In this document: positions 41,286 through 49,959 of the stretch, piece by piece
Numbering within the stretch: the first letter of the stretch is position 1
How the letters are laid out: each line of letters opens with the position of its first letter
NCBI GenBank assembly: GCA_030374805.1
Contig: JARGSG010000025.1
Location: 372,001 to 436,000, forward strand
Direction: 5' to 3'
DNA from: Gracilaria gracilis
Lineage: Eukaryota > Rhodophyta > Florideophyceae > Gracilariales > Gracilariaceae
Length of the DNA stretch: 64,000 nt
The notes under the pieces: model-generated
Database searches by the model: none
What the model saw: the letters and a program-made list of their open reading frames with translations, nothing else
Told to the model about the DNA's origin: nothing
Position numbers and translations under genes: made by a program

Positions 41286-41764
41286 GGCAAAGCCAAAAAC
41301 CAAAGCCGAAGCCAAAGGCCAACCCATGCAGAGCCGAATCCGAATCGTAAAGATCGGGTTTGTTCCACTACGCCTCACTTCCTTGCTTGCACATTAGGCG
41401 TGTGACATCGCTTTACAATTTTTGGCTTCTTAACTTATGACGGCAATCTTTCCAGTCTTATTTCATTTTCTTTTGACCAATTGAACAGGTACCAACTACT
41501 ATGTGTGTAGAAATAAAGTACGCAAGAGATCTCCTATGATTCATACGACCAATGAGCACACAAGAAGGTTCTCCGGATTGTGATGTGCAAAAGATGCCAC
41601 ATACGTATCGTAAACACAAAGCTTCCTAGTGTCAGCGAAGCTCAATAGGGGTTACGTGATGTTCAAAGCCATGGTCTACACGGATGTTGCATATATCTTT
41701 GTTGGTGAAAATTGGCAGTCAACTCACGGATTGACATAGAAGTTTACTTGGACAAAAGCAGAAG
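41286..41764. other. Convergent spacer between TOP1 and SART1
   Basis: This 479-bp spacer has a short imperfect AAAGCC-type repeat just after the TOP1 stop and the palindrome ATACGTAT near 41603. Nothing else is seen. Confidence 0.4.
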
Positions 41765-43354
41765 TTAAGTCGCCTGGCGCTTCTCTTCAAGCATTCTTTG
41801 AAGTCTCTTCTCTCTCTTGTTCTGTTTCGGAGCGTTACCATGAAACTTGTGACTCAAGAGGCGGTAGGCTTCTTTTGGGGTAAGCTTGTTTCCAAACTCA
41901 TCTGTGTAGTGAAGTTTCACCCTTGGTTTCCCATCTCCCACGCTTTCATCCTCACTGTCACTGTAGCGCTCATCCCTAGCTCTTCCGATTTGTTCTGGTT
42001 TTCTATGCAACGCACCAGTTTGTCGCAAACGCTTTAAAGTCGCGGCCAACCCAGTCATACCGTTTGTTTCAGATGAGGGATTCACTTCTTCTGCGGTGGG
42101 AGCGCTTTCAGGAATGCCGATTGCGTTTGTTGGAGTGTCGGCTGTTTTTTTAGTTGGGGTTTGATGTTCGAATTCACGCCCTGGTTGCTCCGAGGAATGT
42201 TTGACTGTATCCTCAAGGGGTTTAGCTGTTGTGTTTGCTATTGCGACTGAACGCTCGTCATGGCCCTTTTCAGCCGCGGGAGCTTGTACGGAAAACTGAT
42301 CCATCTCACTAAAGACAACCGCGCCCTTCTCTTCGTCGTCGCTGTCGGAATGATCGACTCGTTCAAGAATCTGTCTCACAATTCTGTCGCGATCTTCTCG
42401 CTTTGATTTTCTCCTCGCAGTCATCATTTTCTCGTAATACTCGTCATCGCTATCAGAATCATCTGCATTATTCTCTTCGTCCTTCATCCTCAATACTTTT
42501 AGGTGTCCCTTTGTGACTGGTTCAGCTCTTATATCGCGTTTCCGCTTTCGCTTGTTTCGTTTTCTTTTCAAGAATGCAGGTTGTTTGTCATAGTCTTCAT
42601 CTACGAGCATGTCTCTGCGCTCAATGTTGTGAGAAGCCACATCCTTCCGCTTCTTTGGCTCTTTCTGGAACTGTACAGTGTCAGTACCATCGTAGTTCAT
42701 ACCATCAATATCGCTGTCCTCGCTATTTTCGTCTGAGTCATGATCGTATTTACCTCCTTCATCCGTTCGTTGAAGAAGTTGTGCTTCATTATTATCTTCG
42801 AGAACATGCTTATCTCGCAATGTAAGAATTGTCTGTTGTCCAGGCACAAGCTCCTCCTCCAAGCGCGACGGGAGCTGAACTGCATCACGAGATTCGCGCT
42901 TGCGTTTCTTGGTAGGACCCGAATGATCTCTTGCGCTAGGAGGTGCTCGTTTTTTGGTTTCGAGCTGAGAAACTTCTTCAGAAATTGAAAGCGGGGCCAT
43001 TACATGACGTGCCGCACGCGCCGCTCGAGCTTTCTGCAGACGACGTTCAAGGGCATGTCCATCTTCGGCACTCACCTGGCGGGTGGGAAGAGACACAGAG
43101 GGCTGTGAGGAGTCTCGTGGGCGAAGCGGGCGCAAACCAAGGGCGACACGCAGCTTATTTGTTTCAGCGACTGAGCAGGATATCTCTCCATTCTTGGTGA
43201 TGGTTTGTATGGCGGGGCGGTTGGGTGCTGAGGGTGCCGAAGTGGAGAGGGGGCGAAGACCAAGCGCTAGCCTGACTCGATTGGTATCTTCCGTAGAGAA
43301 CACCACCTCACCGGCTTTGTTCTTGGAAAGTTTGGGTTTAAATGAAGCGTCCAT
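41765..43354 (-). CDS. SART1: U4/U6.U5 tri-snRNP protein SART1/Snu66
   Basis: This 529-aa spliceosomal protein helps tether U4/U6 to U5 in the tri-snRNP. The N-terminus contains two copies of the HIND element that binds the ubiquitin-like Hub1: STEDTNRVRLALGLRPL (20-36) and SVAETNKLRVALGLRPL (61-77). Animal and yeast Snu66 use this element to modulate splice-site choice. The middle is highly charged with acidic SDSDDE tracts and KR-rich stretches. The C-terminus has the SART1 signature GLAATLKRLRQTGAL and KLHYTDEFGNKLTPKEAYRLLSHKFHG, then KREKRLQRMLEE. It is shorter than human SART1 (800). The start is the ATG at 43354; a promoter motif lies only 59 bp upstream. Confidence 0.94.
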   Translation of the reverse strand: MDASFKPKLSKNKAGEVVFSTEDTNRVRLALGLRPLSTSAPSAPNRPAIQTITKNGEISCSVAETNKLRVALGLRPLRPRDSSQPSVSLPTRQVSAEDGHALERRLQKARAARAARHVMAPLSISEEVSQLETKKRAPPSARDHSGPTKKRKRESRDAVQLPSRLEEELVPGQQTILTLRDKHVLEDNNEAQLLQRTDEGGKYDHDSDENSEDSDIDGMNYDGTDTVQFQKEPKKRKDVASHNIERRDMLVDEDYDKQPAFLKRKRNKRKRKRDIRAEPVTKGHLKVLRMKDEENNADDSDSDDEYYEKMMTARRKSKREDRDRIVRQILERVDHSDSDDEEKGAVVFSEMDQFSVQAPAAEKGHDERSVAIANTTAKPLEDTVKHSSEQPGREFEHQTPTKKTADTPTNAIGIPESAPTAEEVNPSSETNGMTGLAATLKRLRQTGALHRKPEQIGRARDERYSDSEDESVGDGKPRVKLHYTDEFGNKLTPKEAYRLLSHKFHGNAPKQNKREKRLQRMLEEKRQAT

Positions 43355-43378
43355 CGCGGCAGAGTTTTCCGCAACGAA

Positions 43379-43395
43379 CTGCTCATGATGAGCAG
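43379..43395. promoter_or_regulatory. CTGCTCAT-G-ATGAGCAG palindrome
   Basis: Perfect 8-bp arms, 25 bp upstream of the SART1 ATG and 16 bp from the next palindrome. Confidence 0.55.
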
Positions 43396-43410
43396 AAGGG
43401 AAGCACTACA

Positions 43411-43425
43411 GGTACCGTTGGTACC
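43411..43425. promoter_or_regulatory. GGTACC-GTT-GGTACC motif (extended form)
   Basis: The TACC-N3-GGTA core at 43413-43423 with GG/CC flanks. It lies 59 bp from the SART1 start and about 294 bp from the ATG of the opposite gene. Confidence 0.55.
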
Positions 43426-43716
43426 CGGAAGAGATGCAGGGCCGCGTGCATGCTTCGATAATTCGATGATACGGCTGTCGTGGGTATTCGGAAACAGCCC
43501 CAAATATCCGCGGGCCGAAGGCACCAGCGTCTCGAAAAGCACAGGGCCGGTCCAGTGGGCCAGTATGCCAGCAATGCGCGCCACCGCGTTTCGTTGCCTA
43601 TCAAACCAACGTCACGCAGATACGGTTGTCGTGCATCATCTCACGTTGCGAAACTTCCCTCCTAGCATGTGCCTCTCCCTGGTTATACGCCGCTGCTGCT
43701 TGCCACCTTCGCCGTC

Positions 43717-44919
43717 ATGACCGGACCTGGCGCTTCCCGCCAGCCTTCGTCTACCAGCTCAGCTGTCGAACTTGCATCATCGGCTCAGAGTGCTCACGAC
43801 TCCATCGCGCCTGTACTTCCCGTACATTCGCTGCAGAGCTTGCGTGCCCTGCTGGATGAACTGTCCATTCTGTCAATGAAAACGGTGCCCTTTCCGTCGC
43901 TGCATGATGATCTACAACGCGCCAGTCTCCGTGTGACGCATCTGTCGGCCGAGACGTTGAATACCTTACGCTTGTTTTGTTCTTCTGCCGTTAAGGAACG
44001 CTATGATATTAACGTCGTACATGACCTTCTGAGGGACGGTTTAAATCCTGCGGCAAAGTCTCTCCTCACCGCCTCCAACACCCAGCATAAGAGACTGGCA
44101 CATGTGTCTAACACACTTGCCATGGAATTCGAACAAGCTGCAAACGCGTTGACAGAATGCCTTAGTCGAGCGACACATGCACGCGCCCAACAGAGCTCCC
44201 GTCACCAAGAGCGACAGACTGCGGTGGCTACCAAATTCGGCGAACTCACTAGTACCAGACGAAGAGCACAAGGTGCGCTGCTCGCATTTGAAGAAGCTGA
44301 AATGCGCCACGCAGACGCTGAGCAGCGCGAGAACGTTGCGCGCAAGCGCGTGGTGGCGATGCAGGCTGCGCATGTTGCAGCTGTCGTGGGCGGTTTCGTG
44401 AGTGCCAGGTCGACGCCGTTTGTGATTGGTGCTGGCTCGGCTGCTGCGTTGGCTTCTACGTTTGAAAGTGATGTCATGCGTGCTCGTGAGGAGCGTGCTG
44501 TGCATCTCAGACAACGAAATGACGCTCGTGATCGTCGTTCACAGTTGGAAGGCAGTGTAGCTACACTCGTCACTGAATTGCGAGAGTGCAGGAAAGAAGC
44601 TGTTTTGGAAAGCACTGTTTTGGATTCCCTTGTGGACTGTGCTACCTTACTGAGAGAGCTGGCGGGTGTCATGCTGCAAGCAGAGGCTTTTTGGAAAGGA
44701 GTATCCACTGGGCTACAGGATGGTCTGTTGGAACTGGTTTCGGCGGCGGAGGGACGCGAATTTGACGATGGTATGAGACAAAGATTGGTGCAGGTTGAGA
44801 AGTTCTGGGACGCTGTGGGTTCACTTTGTGAGAACGCTATGAAAGGAGTGGATAACGGACTGAACAGTAACGAGAGCATACAAGGACGTCAGGTTCATAG
44901 GATTGAATGGGATTTATGA
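43717..44919 (+). CDS. Coiled-coil protein with central hydrophobic hairpin
   Basis: I do not recognise this 400-aa protein by name. Helical, heptad-rich segments occupy about 40-215 and 249-345. Between them lies a 32-residue hydrophobic stretch (217-248, AAHVAAVVGGFVSAR followed by STPFVIGAGSAAALAS) with a polar turn, suited to a membrane-inserting hairpin. Long helices either side of a hydrophobic hairpin is the layout of the ClyA/HBL alpha-helical pore-forming fold, but also of ordinary membrane-tethering coiled-coil proteins; without a profile match neither is preferred. There is no signal peptide from the ATG at 43717. The frame is open upstream to a GTG at 43669. Confidence 0.55.
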   Translation: MTGPGASRQPSSTSSAVELASSAQSAHDSIAPVLPVHSLQSLRALLDELSILSMKTVPFPSLHDDLQRASLRVTHLSAETLNTLRLFCSSAVKERYDINVVHDLLRDGLNPAAKSLLTASNTQHKRLAHVSNTLAMEFEQAANALTECLSRATHARAQQSSRHQERQTAVATKFGELTSTRRRAQGALLAFEEAEMRHADAEQRENVARKRVVAMQAAHVAAVVGGFVSARSTPFVIGAGSAAALASTFESDVMRAREERAVHLRQRNDARDRRSQLEGSVATLVTELRECRKEAVLESTVLDSLVDCATLLRELAGVMLQAEAFWKGVSTGLQDGLLELVSAAEGREFDDGMRQRLVQVEKFWDAVGSLCENAMKGVDNGLNSNESIQGRQVHRIEWDL

Positions 44920-45634
44920 TCTTACGCGTTGGTGTTTGCTGCTCAGACAACAGCAGCTCCGTTCGGTGCCAGCTGATGTACGATGTGTGAAGTTTCTAGG
45001 ACTTCAAGCGATACAGAAGCAGACCTTTTTGCTCTACGTGCACCCTTCAACGTGCACTACTCCAGCCGCAATCACCACATTGGTCGCATTGCGCATACTG
45101 TCTTGTATATATACAACATTAGAAATCAGAGTATGCGTCTTCATCATTTCACATATTCAAGCAGAACTTTCCGATGTTGAACCATGTATTGTCTTTAGAA
45201 GATTGCTAACATTTGCTGTACCGTTGTTACCTTTGTACGTAGGAGCGGTGAGCAACGTATTCTAAAACTGAAGTAAAGGACACGACCATCGGCTTCACGC
45301 ATTCTGATGCCATGAGCCGCGCTCATGGCTGGGATGGCCATTAATTCTCTTCAAGATACAAAAAACAATCTTTGCGTCTGACACACACAGTTCCATCTTG
45401 TAAGAATGCGCCTAGAATTTATGTCATCGTCGAAGGGAACAACAAACCAAAAAAAAAAAAACTGGAGTTAAAACAGTTGGCAGATGACCGAAATTCTACG
45501 TGCGTCTATCTATCTTGTGCACGAAAACCACGTCTGTTCTGTGAAGTTACACGATTAGCTTAGGATGTCAAAGTGGCGAGACTATATTGGTCTCAGGTTG
45601 ATTCCATCGGTCAAGAGGAGCTCACAAATTTTCA
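44920..45634. other. Convergent spacer
   Basis: This 715-bp spacer contains duplicated CGTGCAC (about 45039 and 45053), a one-mismatch motif copy TACCGTTGTTA (45219-45229) and a strong hairpin (listed separately). No coding frame is supported. Confidence 0.4.
45309..45329. terminator. Strong 9-bp-arm hairpin in a convergent spacer
   Basis: Arms GCCATGAGC and GCTCATGGC are perfect around CGC. Its position, about 390 bp after one stop and 306 bp before the other, could serve 3'-end formation for both transcripts, but it may equally be one of the dispersed 3-nt-spaced palindromes. Confidence 0.35.
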
Positions 45635-46810
45635 CTAATCCTCGATAGATTCGTCGTCATAGAAACATGAATCAGCATACTCCGAGCTTGCCAATTGGGA
45701 AACACATTCAAGCTTTTCAGTAACATACGTCACGTAGTCGCCAACATCCTTGGTTATAGCTTTGTCGGCAGTGCCACTAATGTGTGTATCAATGAAGTCA
45801 AGGATGGGAGAATCCTTTTCACGGATCTTGCGGGTGAAGAAACAGCCGGATCTTCGAATCTTTTCTAAGAATGTGAATGTCTTTCCGTCTTCCTCCACCT
45901 GATCAACGTAATAAGGATGCTGACCAGAATGTTTACCTTTATGCACCCATTCGACGTGCCTCAAAGAATGTGGCACAAGCGTATCATTGAACTGTGGCGT
46001 ATTATACGCAAGCGTCGCGAAATAATGCTCCTCTGGCTCCAGGGAATATGCAAACGCTAGAAGCATACGTCGTGCTTTTGATCCCTTCAAAAAGAAGTCG
46101 ACAAGATCTCTGTGAAGTAGCATCCAAGCTTCTGCTGCAACATATGTGAAATTCTGGACGAAGGCGATTGGTTGGTCGGTATATGAGTCGACTATGCGAT
46201 GTTCTGAGCTGTTGAAGGAGAGACTTGTGTCCGTAAAGAGTCGTTCAAAACGATACTTTCTGCTCTGCGACCACCAGTCTTGCTTCGCAATTGACAGAAA
46301 GCTCCGTCTCCGCTGTCTGAAGTCCTGAGTGGCTAGAAGCCGACGTTGATTGGTTGCAGACACTAGTGGATAATCGCTACCGCTGATGTTGATGAAGTAT
46401 GTCCAGTCGTCCGAACTATCACTCGCCGCTTGCATAGCGCTGAGCAAGTTGAGCACCATGCTTATTCCTCGATACGTGACCGGCTCGGACGGCATGACGC
46501 GTACGTTGCTTTTGTATCGATCGTCACCGTTCAAGAGCGACGTTGCTGCGTGTTTGCGCTGCCACTCCGGAATCTTCTTGTCCATGTGGATCACATACGT
46601 ATTCCCTGGATGATACAGGACGCGCACGAGGCGGGGAAGCATGGTAATGGTGGATTCCGAAATCTGAATGAAGTACGCAATGGAAACCTGCTCATCCTGC
46701 GCCCGAACAAGCGACGGTATCCATGACAAAGATGCGGCCGTGTTCGAGGGAACGATGGAAGAAAGCAGGAGCAGTAGTGCCAGAAGACGCGAGAATTGGA
46801 CGAGACGCAT
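45635..46810 (-). CDS. GT14 family glycosyltransferase (core-2/I-branching type)
   Basis: This 391-aa type II or secreted Golgi enzyme begins with a hydrophobic leader at about 5-23 (LLALLLLLSSIV). The catalytic region matches the Branch family (PF02485): VSIAYFIQISEST, LYHPGNTYVIHMDKK, GISMVLNLLSAM, YFINISGSDYPLVS (the characteristic SGSDYPL), VYA-like AEAWMLLHRDLVDF and EEHYFATLAYN. Family members transfer xylose, GlcNAc or glucuronic acid onto glycans or proteoglycan cores; the donor here is unknown. The frame opens at GTG 46852; the first ATG, at the start of the hydrophobic leader, is 46810. Several N-glycosylation sites (NIS, NSS, NFT, NDT) fit lumenal placement. Confidence 0.85.
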   Translation of the reverse strand: MRLVQFSRLLALLLLLSSIVPSNTAASLSWIPSLVRAQDEQVSIAYFIQISESTITMLPRLVRVLYHPGNTYVIHMDKKIPEWQRKHAATSLLNGDDRYKSNVRVMPSEPVTYRGISMVLNLLSAMQAASDSSDDWTYFINISGSDYPLVSATNQRRLLATQDFRQRRRSFLSIAKQDWWSQSRKYRFERLFTDTSLSFNSSEHRIVDSYTDQPIAFVQNFTYVAAEAWMLLHRDLVDFFLKGSKARRMLLAFAYSLEPEEHYFATLAYNTPQFNDTLVPHSLRHVEWVHKGKHSGQHPYYVDQVEEDGKTFTFLEKIRRSGCFFTRKIREKDSPILDFIDTHISGTADKAITKDVGDYVTYVTEKLECVSQLASSEYADSCFYDDESIED

Positions 46811-47264
46811 GACGAACAGCGAGCCTGATGTGGCACAAACAACGTTCGCCACCGCGAGGTTTGTACGGAGTCGAGAAGCTTACGTAGTATTTATTACGTA
46901 CCCATCGTATCTAGCGTTCGCTGCCCTTGTAAACTTTAGATACGTAGGACTCGGACCACGAGCGCCACGGCGAGCGCATCGTGCAGTTTGGTTACCCACA
47001 CTGTAGTACGAGTGCGCGTGACGCGCTCGCTGTCAGGAGGCAAAATGGGCCACGTGGAGATGCTCGTCAGCTGCAGATCGTGCCGTTTGGAACTGGTGGC
47101 TCCAACCGTTCCGCCACTGTCGACTAGATTTAGTAGACAGGTGATCACGCAGGTCTAAGCAAAGTTCCCCAGGTGAGCAGAGCTTTGCTGCAACTCTGCA
47201 TGGGAAGTGCATCCTGATTCAGCAAACTTTGCTTAGACCTGTTCCGCCATTCCAACCGCCCGCC
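46811..47264. promoter_or_regulatory. Divergent GT14/TPR promoter region
   Basis: This 454-bp spacer contains TACGTA twice around 46885-46904, a near-perfect stem CTGTC-g-ACTA / TAGT-a-GACAG with loop GATT (47117-47140), and the long inverted repeat described next. Confidence 0.4.
47150..47241. repeat. 17-bp inverted repeat with nested hairpin in the TPR gene leader
   Basis: CAGGTCTAAGCAAAGTT (47150-47166) and its exact reverse complement (47225-47241) enclose 58 nt that contain a second stem, GCAGAG/CTCTGC (47177-47182 and 47194-47199). The structure ends 23 bp before the ATG, so if transcribed it would fold the 5' leader. Confidence 0.7.
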
Positions 47265-48257
47265 ATGGCCTGTTGTCGCTGCGAAAAAGTGGCGTTCTGC
47301 GTGCCGACTGCACTGCCTGGGAGACGTGCTCGCTGCTCATTGTCGCCCGTGACGCAGGCTTCATATGCGCCGCGATGTTCCCTACGGTTGGGACGCTCCA
47401 TTGCGGCGGCCGCACTGTTGCTGACGTTGAATGCTTCTCCAATGGTGGCGCACGTGCGCGCGCAGGAGGAGATGGTGGCGGAACAGCAACAGGAGCATAC
47501 AGAGCGAGAATTGCGCGATATGTCTCGGCGAAATACCCGTGTGACTGGGGAGAAATCCCAGTTGTTTTCAGCAGCGAGACGAGCGGCAGCGGCGGGTGAC
47601 CTGGAAGGGGCCTTGGGGATGTATGACAGGCTTGTTAGAGAAGCGCCAACGTTCGCACCTGCTCATTCAAATCGCGCGAACGTTTTAGTAACTAGGGGAA
47701 AGTTTTCGGAGGCGGAACGCGATTACGATGACGCTTTGAAACTAGCGCCGCTGGACGGTGACGCATGGGTTCTCCACGTAAATCGCGGTGCGACGCGTTT
47801 GGCTTTAGGGCGCGCTGAGGAAGCTCTGGTAGATTTGAATGATGCGTATCGCCTTCGCGGGGATGACCCGACTGTCTTGTCGAATCGTGCTAGCGTGTAT
47901 GAAGTGTTGGGCAAATGGGACAATGCGATTCGTGATTATCAGAAAGCGTTGAAGTCGAATGATGTGCAACCGTTTTGGGTTCGGTATGCATTGGTTTTGT
48001 TTCAAAGGAACAAGAGTTTTGAAGCGCTTTCCATTCTAAAGCGTGTTGCAGCTAAGTTTCCGGAAGTGAGTGATGTACATGCTGCATTGGCGCTTGTCTA
48101 TTATGATCGGGGGGACATTGCTGCAGCTGAGACAGAATGGAGCGCCGTGGATCGACCAAGACTATTTGAAAACCAATCATTCCTTAATGAGGAGCGAAAG
48201 TGGCCTCCGCGCGCCATCAAGACCTTGGATAACTTTCGGCACCTTAATCCCCAATGA
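47265..48257 (+). CDS. TPR protein with bipartite leader, probably thylakoid lumen
   Basis: This 330-aa protein has an N-terminal Ser/Arg/Ala-rich leader lacking acidic residues (about 1-45), then a hydrophobic run IAAAALLLTLNASPMVAHVRAQ ending in an AxA-like cleavage site near residue 70. Together these resemble the stroma-plus-lumen targeting signals of plastid proteins; an ER route is the alternative. Four or five tetratricopeptide repeats follow (about 100-270; e.g. GDLEGALGMYDRLVREAP, GKFSEAERDYDDALKLAP, GKWDNAIRDYQKALK). The C-terminal helix-rich region contains KWPPRAIKTLDNFRHL, a motif I associate with chloroplast TPR proteins of plants and algae. The role is probably photosystem or complex assembly, by analogy only. 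Confidence 0.72.
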   Translation: MACCRCEKVAFCVPTALPGRRARCSLSPVTQASYAPRCSLRLGRSIAAAALLLTLNASPMVAHVRAQEEMVAEQQQEHTERELRDMSRRNTRVTGEKSQLFSAARRAAAAGDLEGALGMYDRLVREAPTFAPAHSNRANVLVTRGKFSEAERDYDDALKLAPLDGDAWVLHVNRGATRLALGRAEEALVDLNDAYRLRGDDPTVLSNRASVYEVLGKWDNAIRDYQKALKSNDVQPFWVRYALVLFQRNKSFEALSILKRVAAKFPEVSDVHAALALVYYDRGDIAAAETEWSAVDRPRLFENQSFLNEERKWPPRAIKTLDNFRHLNPQ

Positions 48258-48658
48258 ATTAAATACCCTCTTGACTTTGCTAGCGAACGATTTCCAACCG
48301 CGAGTACCATCGACTCAAAGTTTTTCACAAACGAGCATCATTTAGATGATCTAAATAATGGTGAAGTGAGCTACAAACTGTGGCCCGCAATGCGTGCAAG
48401 TTCCGTTCTCTTCTACTCCGTCAGACATTTCCAGTCATGCTTCATACTACTGATACTGTCGGATCGTCACGCTCATCTCAGTGATCATTGCCAAAAGGAC
48501 TCCGAAGCTGAGAGATACGCTTGGAACACTGACACCAAGATAATCTTGTGGGTGGAGTACAGCTTCTTAGGGTTTAAAGTGCTAGCATTCTCTTTCGGAG
48601 TTTCCCGCAGTGGTACGTAGTAAATAATTATAACTGCTTTCTGGACCAGACATTCGAG

Positions 48659-48669
48659 TACCAACGGTA
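48659..48669. promoter_or_regulatory. TACC-AAC-GGTA motif
   Basis: About 400 bp after the TPR stop and far from any start called here; an unseen gene or RNA could lie nearby. Confidence 0.4.
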
Positions 48670-48930
48670 GTCGAGATCTCCAACCCTGCGGCCTTGTTCT
48701 TAGTTTTCTCTCCTTGGGTTCTTCAGCATTGAAGGTGAAGTCTTCAAAAAGGCATCTAGATTATTGAGATTCATATATATCTATATTTCTCCCCCATCAC
48801 TTCGCCCTCTAATTTACTCCGATGCCCCAAGGTTACTTACTGTGGATGGCGTGATACGAATTAACAAACGAGTGTCGCTGAAAGATTTTTACGGATCTTG
48901 TCTACCTCGTTTTCATGGCAAAACCTTCAG

Positions 48931-48958
48931 CCCCCCCACCCCCCCCCCCCCCCCCCCC
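48931..48958. repeat. Poly-C tract
   Basis: Seven C, one A, then about 20 C. It can form an i-motif, or a G-quadruplex on the other strand. The length is prone to sequencing error. Confidence 0.9.
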
Positions 48959-49584
48959 TTTCTCCTCGATTCCCCTATTTCTTGAAGGGTTTTCTACATA
49001 ACCATCTGGTCGGGACGCGAGAAAGATCTTGTCATAGATCACTTGTTTAGTATCCAAACTAAAGATATTTTCTTCTCACTATTTTGGCTCTGTGCTGGAG
49101 AGCAAATTCTTCCACGACCTTACAACATACTCAACTTTTAACGTAAATGATGGTCCTCAGGGCTTTAGACAAAAGTTTGGAGACGTTGTACACTTGAACT
49201 CGAGAGAAAGACTCGAGGAATCAAGGTGAACGAAGTCTAGTTTTTCTTCTTCAACAAAAATTGTGAAAAGAAGCAGTGTCATTGTTGTTGTTGTTTATTG
49301 TGAGCGTGTACCTCGATTCCCAGTACATCGTGAGGTTTGTAAACCTCCAATACCTACAGCACTTTCTCTAGTAACATCGCTACCAACCTGAAATGTTCAG
49401 TCGTGTTACGATCACAGAGCTACTTGGTTGTCACGAAACACAGTGCTAGATCTCAAAGGTATTCTCGGTTGCTTTAGAGCATTTCGCTACCGATGATCAT
49501 CGCCTTTTATCCCTTGTTCCTCCTCAGATAATTCCTCTTCATTCATCCTCTGTGTAGGTCATCGGCAGAGGGGTAGCTTTAACG

Positions 49585-49959
49585 CTACACCACGGCAAGG
49601 CGCTCTGCAAGCAGTGTCATGCAATCGTGCATCCGATGACGGCGTTGCCCACCTTCGTATGTTGCAACACAGACGTTTTTGGACCCTATTTCCCGCCAAT
49701 TTTTCCATAATGTATGCAGCCAACTTTCCAAGTGCTCGCTTGTGTGAGCGCCCTTGGCCTTTGGCGTTCCTGTCCAATGTAGACATCGGATTCGTCTCTC
49801 TGTGAGGAACTCCTGTGCTAGAGATTTGCAAAGGAAAAGCCTGGGAGAGGATTGTTCTCCGCTTCCAATGAAAACTCTATGAATTAAACCAGTATCTTGT
49901 CCAATAACTACTCTTATCGCCGTCTGGGTACCCCTGACCAGGCCAACAAACGATACCAT
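49585..49959 (-). CDS. Hypothetical protein divergent from MUS81
   Basis: This 124-aa frame starts at ATG 49959, which overlaps the MUS81 ATG within the palindrome CCATGG. The sequence looks globular: a beta-rich start (MVSFVGLVRGTQTAIRVVIG), then LAQEFLTERRIRCLHWTG, a helical EHLESWLHTLWKNWREIG, and a strand-plus-helix ending with VCVATYEGG and DCMTLLAERLAVV. I do not recognise it. Composition favours a real gene over a shadow, since nothing else is coded opposite it, but the shared start means its leader would be antisense to MUS81 coding sequence. Confidence 0.45.
   Translation of the reverse strand: MVSFVGLVRGTQTAIRVVIGQDTGLIHRVFIGSGEQSSPRLFLCKSLAQEFLTERRIRCLHWTGTPKAKGAHTSEHLESWLHTLWKNWREIGSKNVCVATYEGGQRRHRMHDCMTLLAERLAVV

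Larger units (their letters stand above)
48258..49584. other. 1.3-kb spacer with simple sequence
   Basis: Holds ATTTAGAT-G-ATCTAAAT (48340-48356) just after the TPR gene, GAGGTTT-GT-AAACCTC (49332-49347), CGATGATCATCG (49491-49502), a TTG trinucleotide run near 49282 and the poly-C tract. No gene is supported. Confidence 0.45.
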
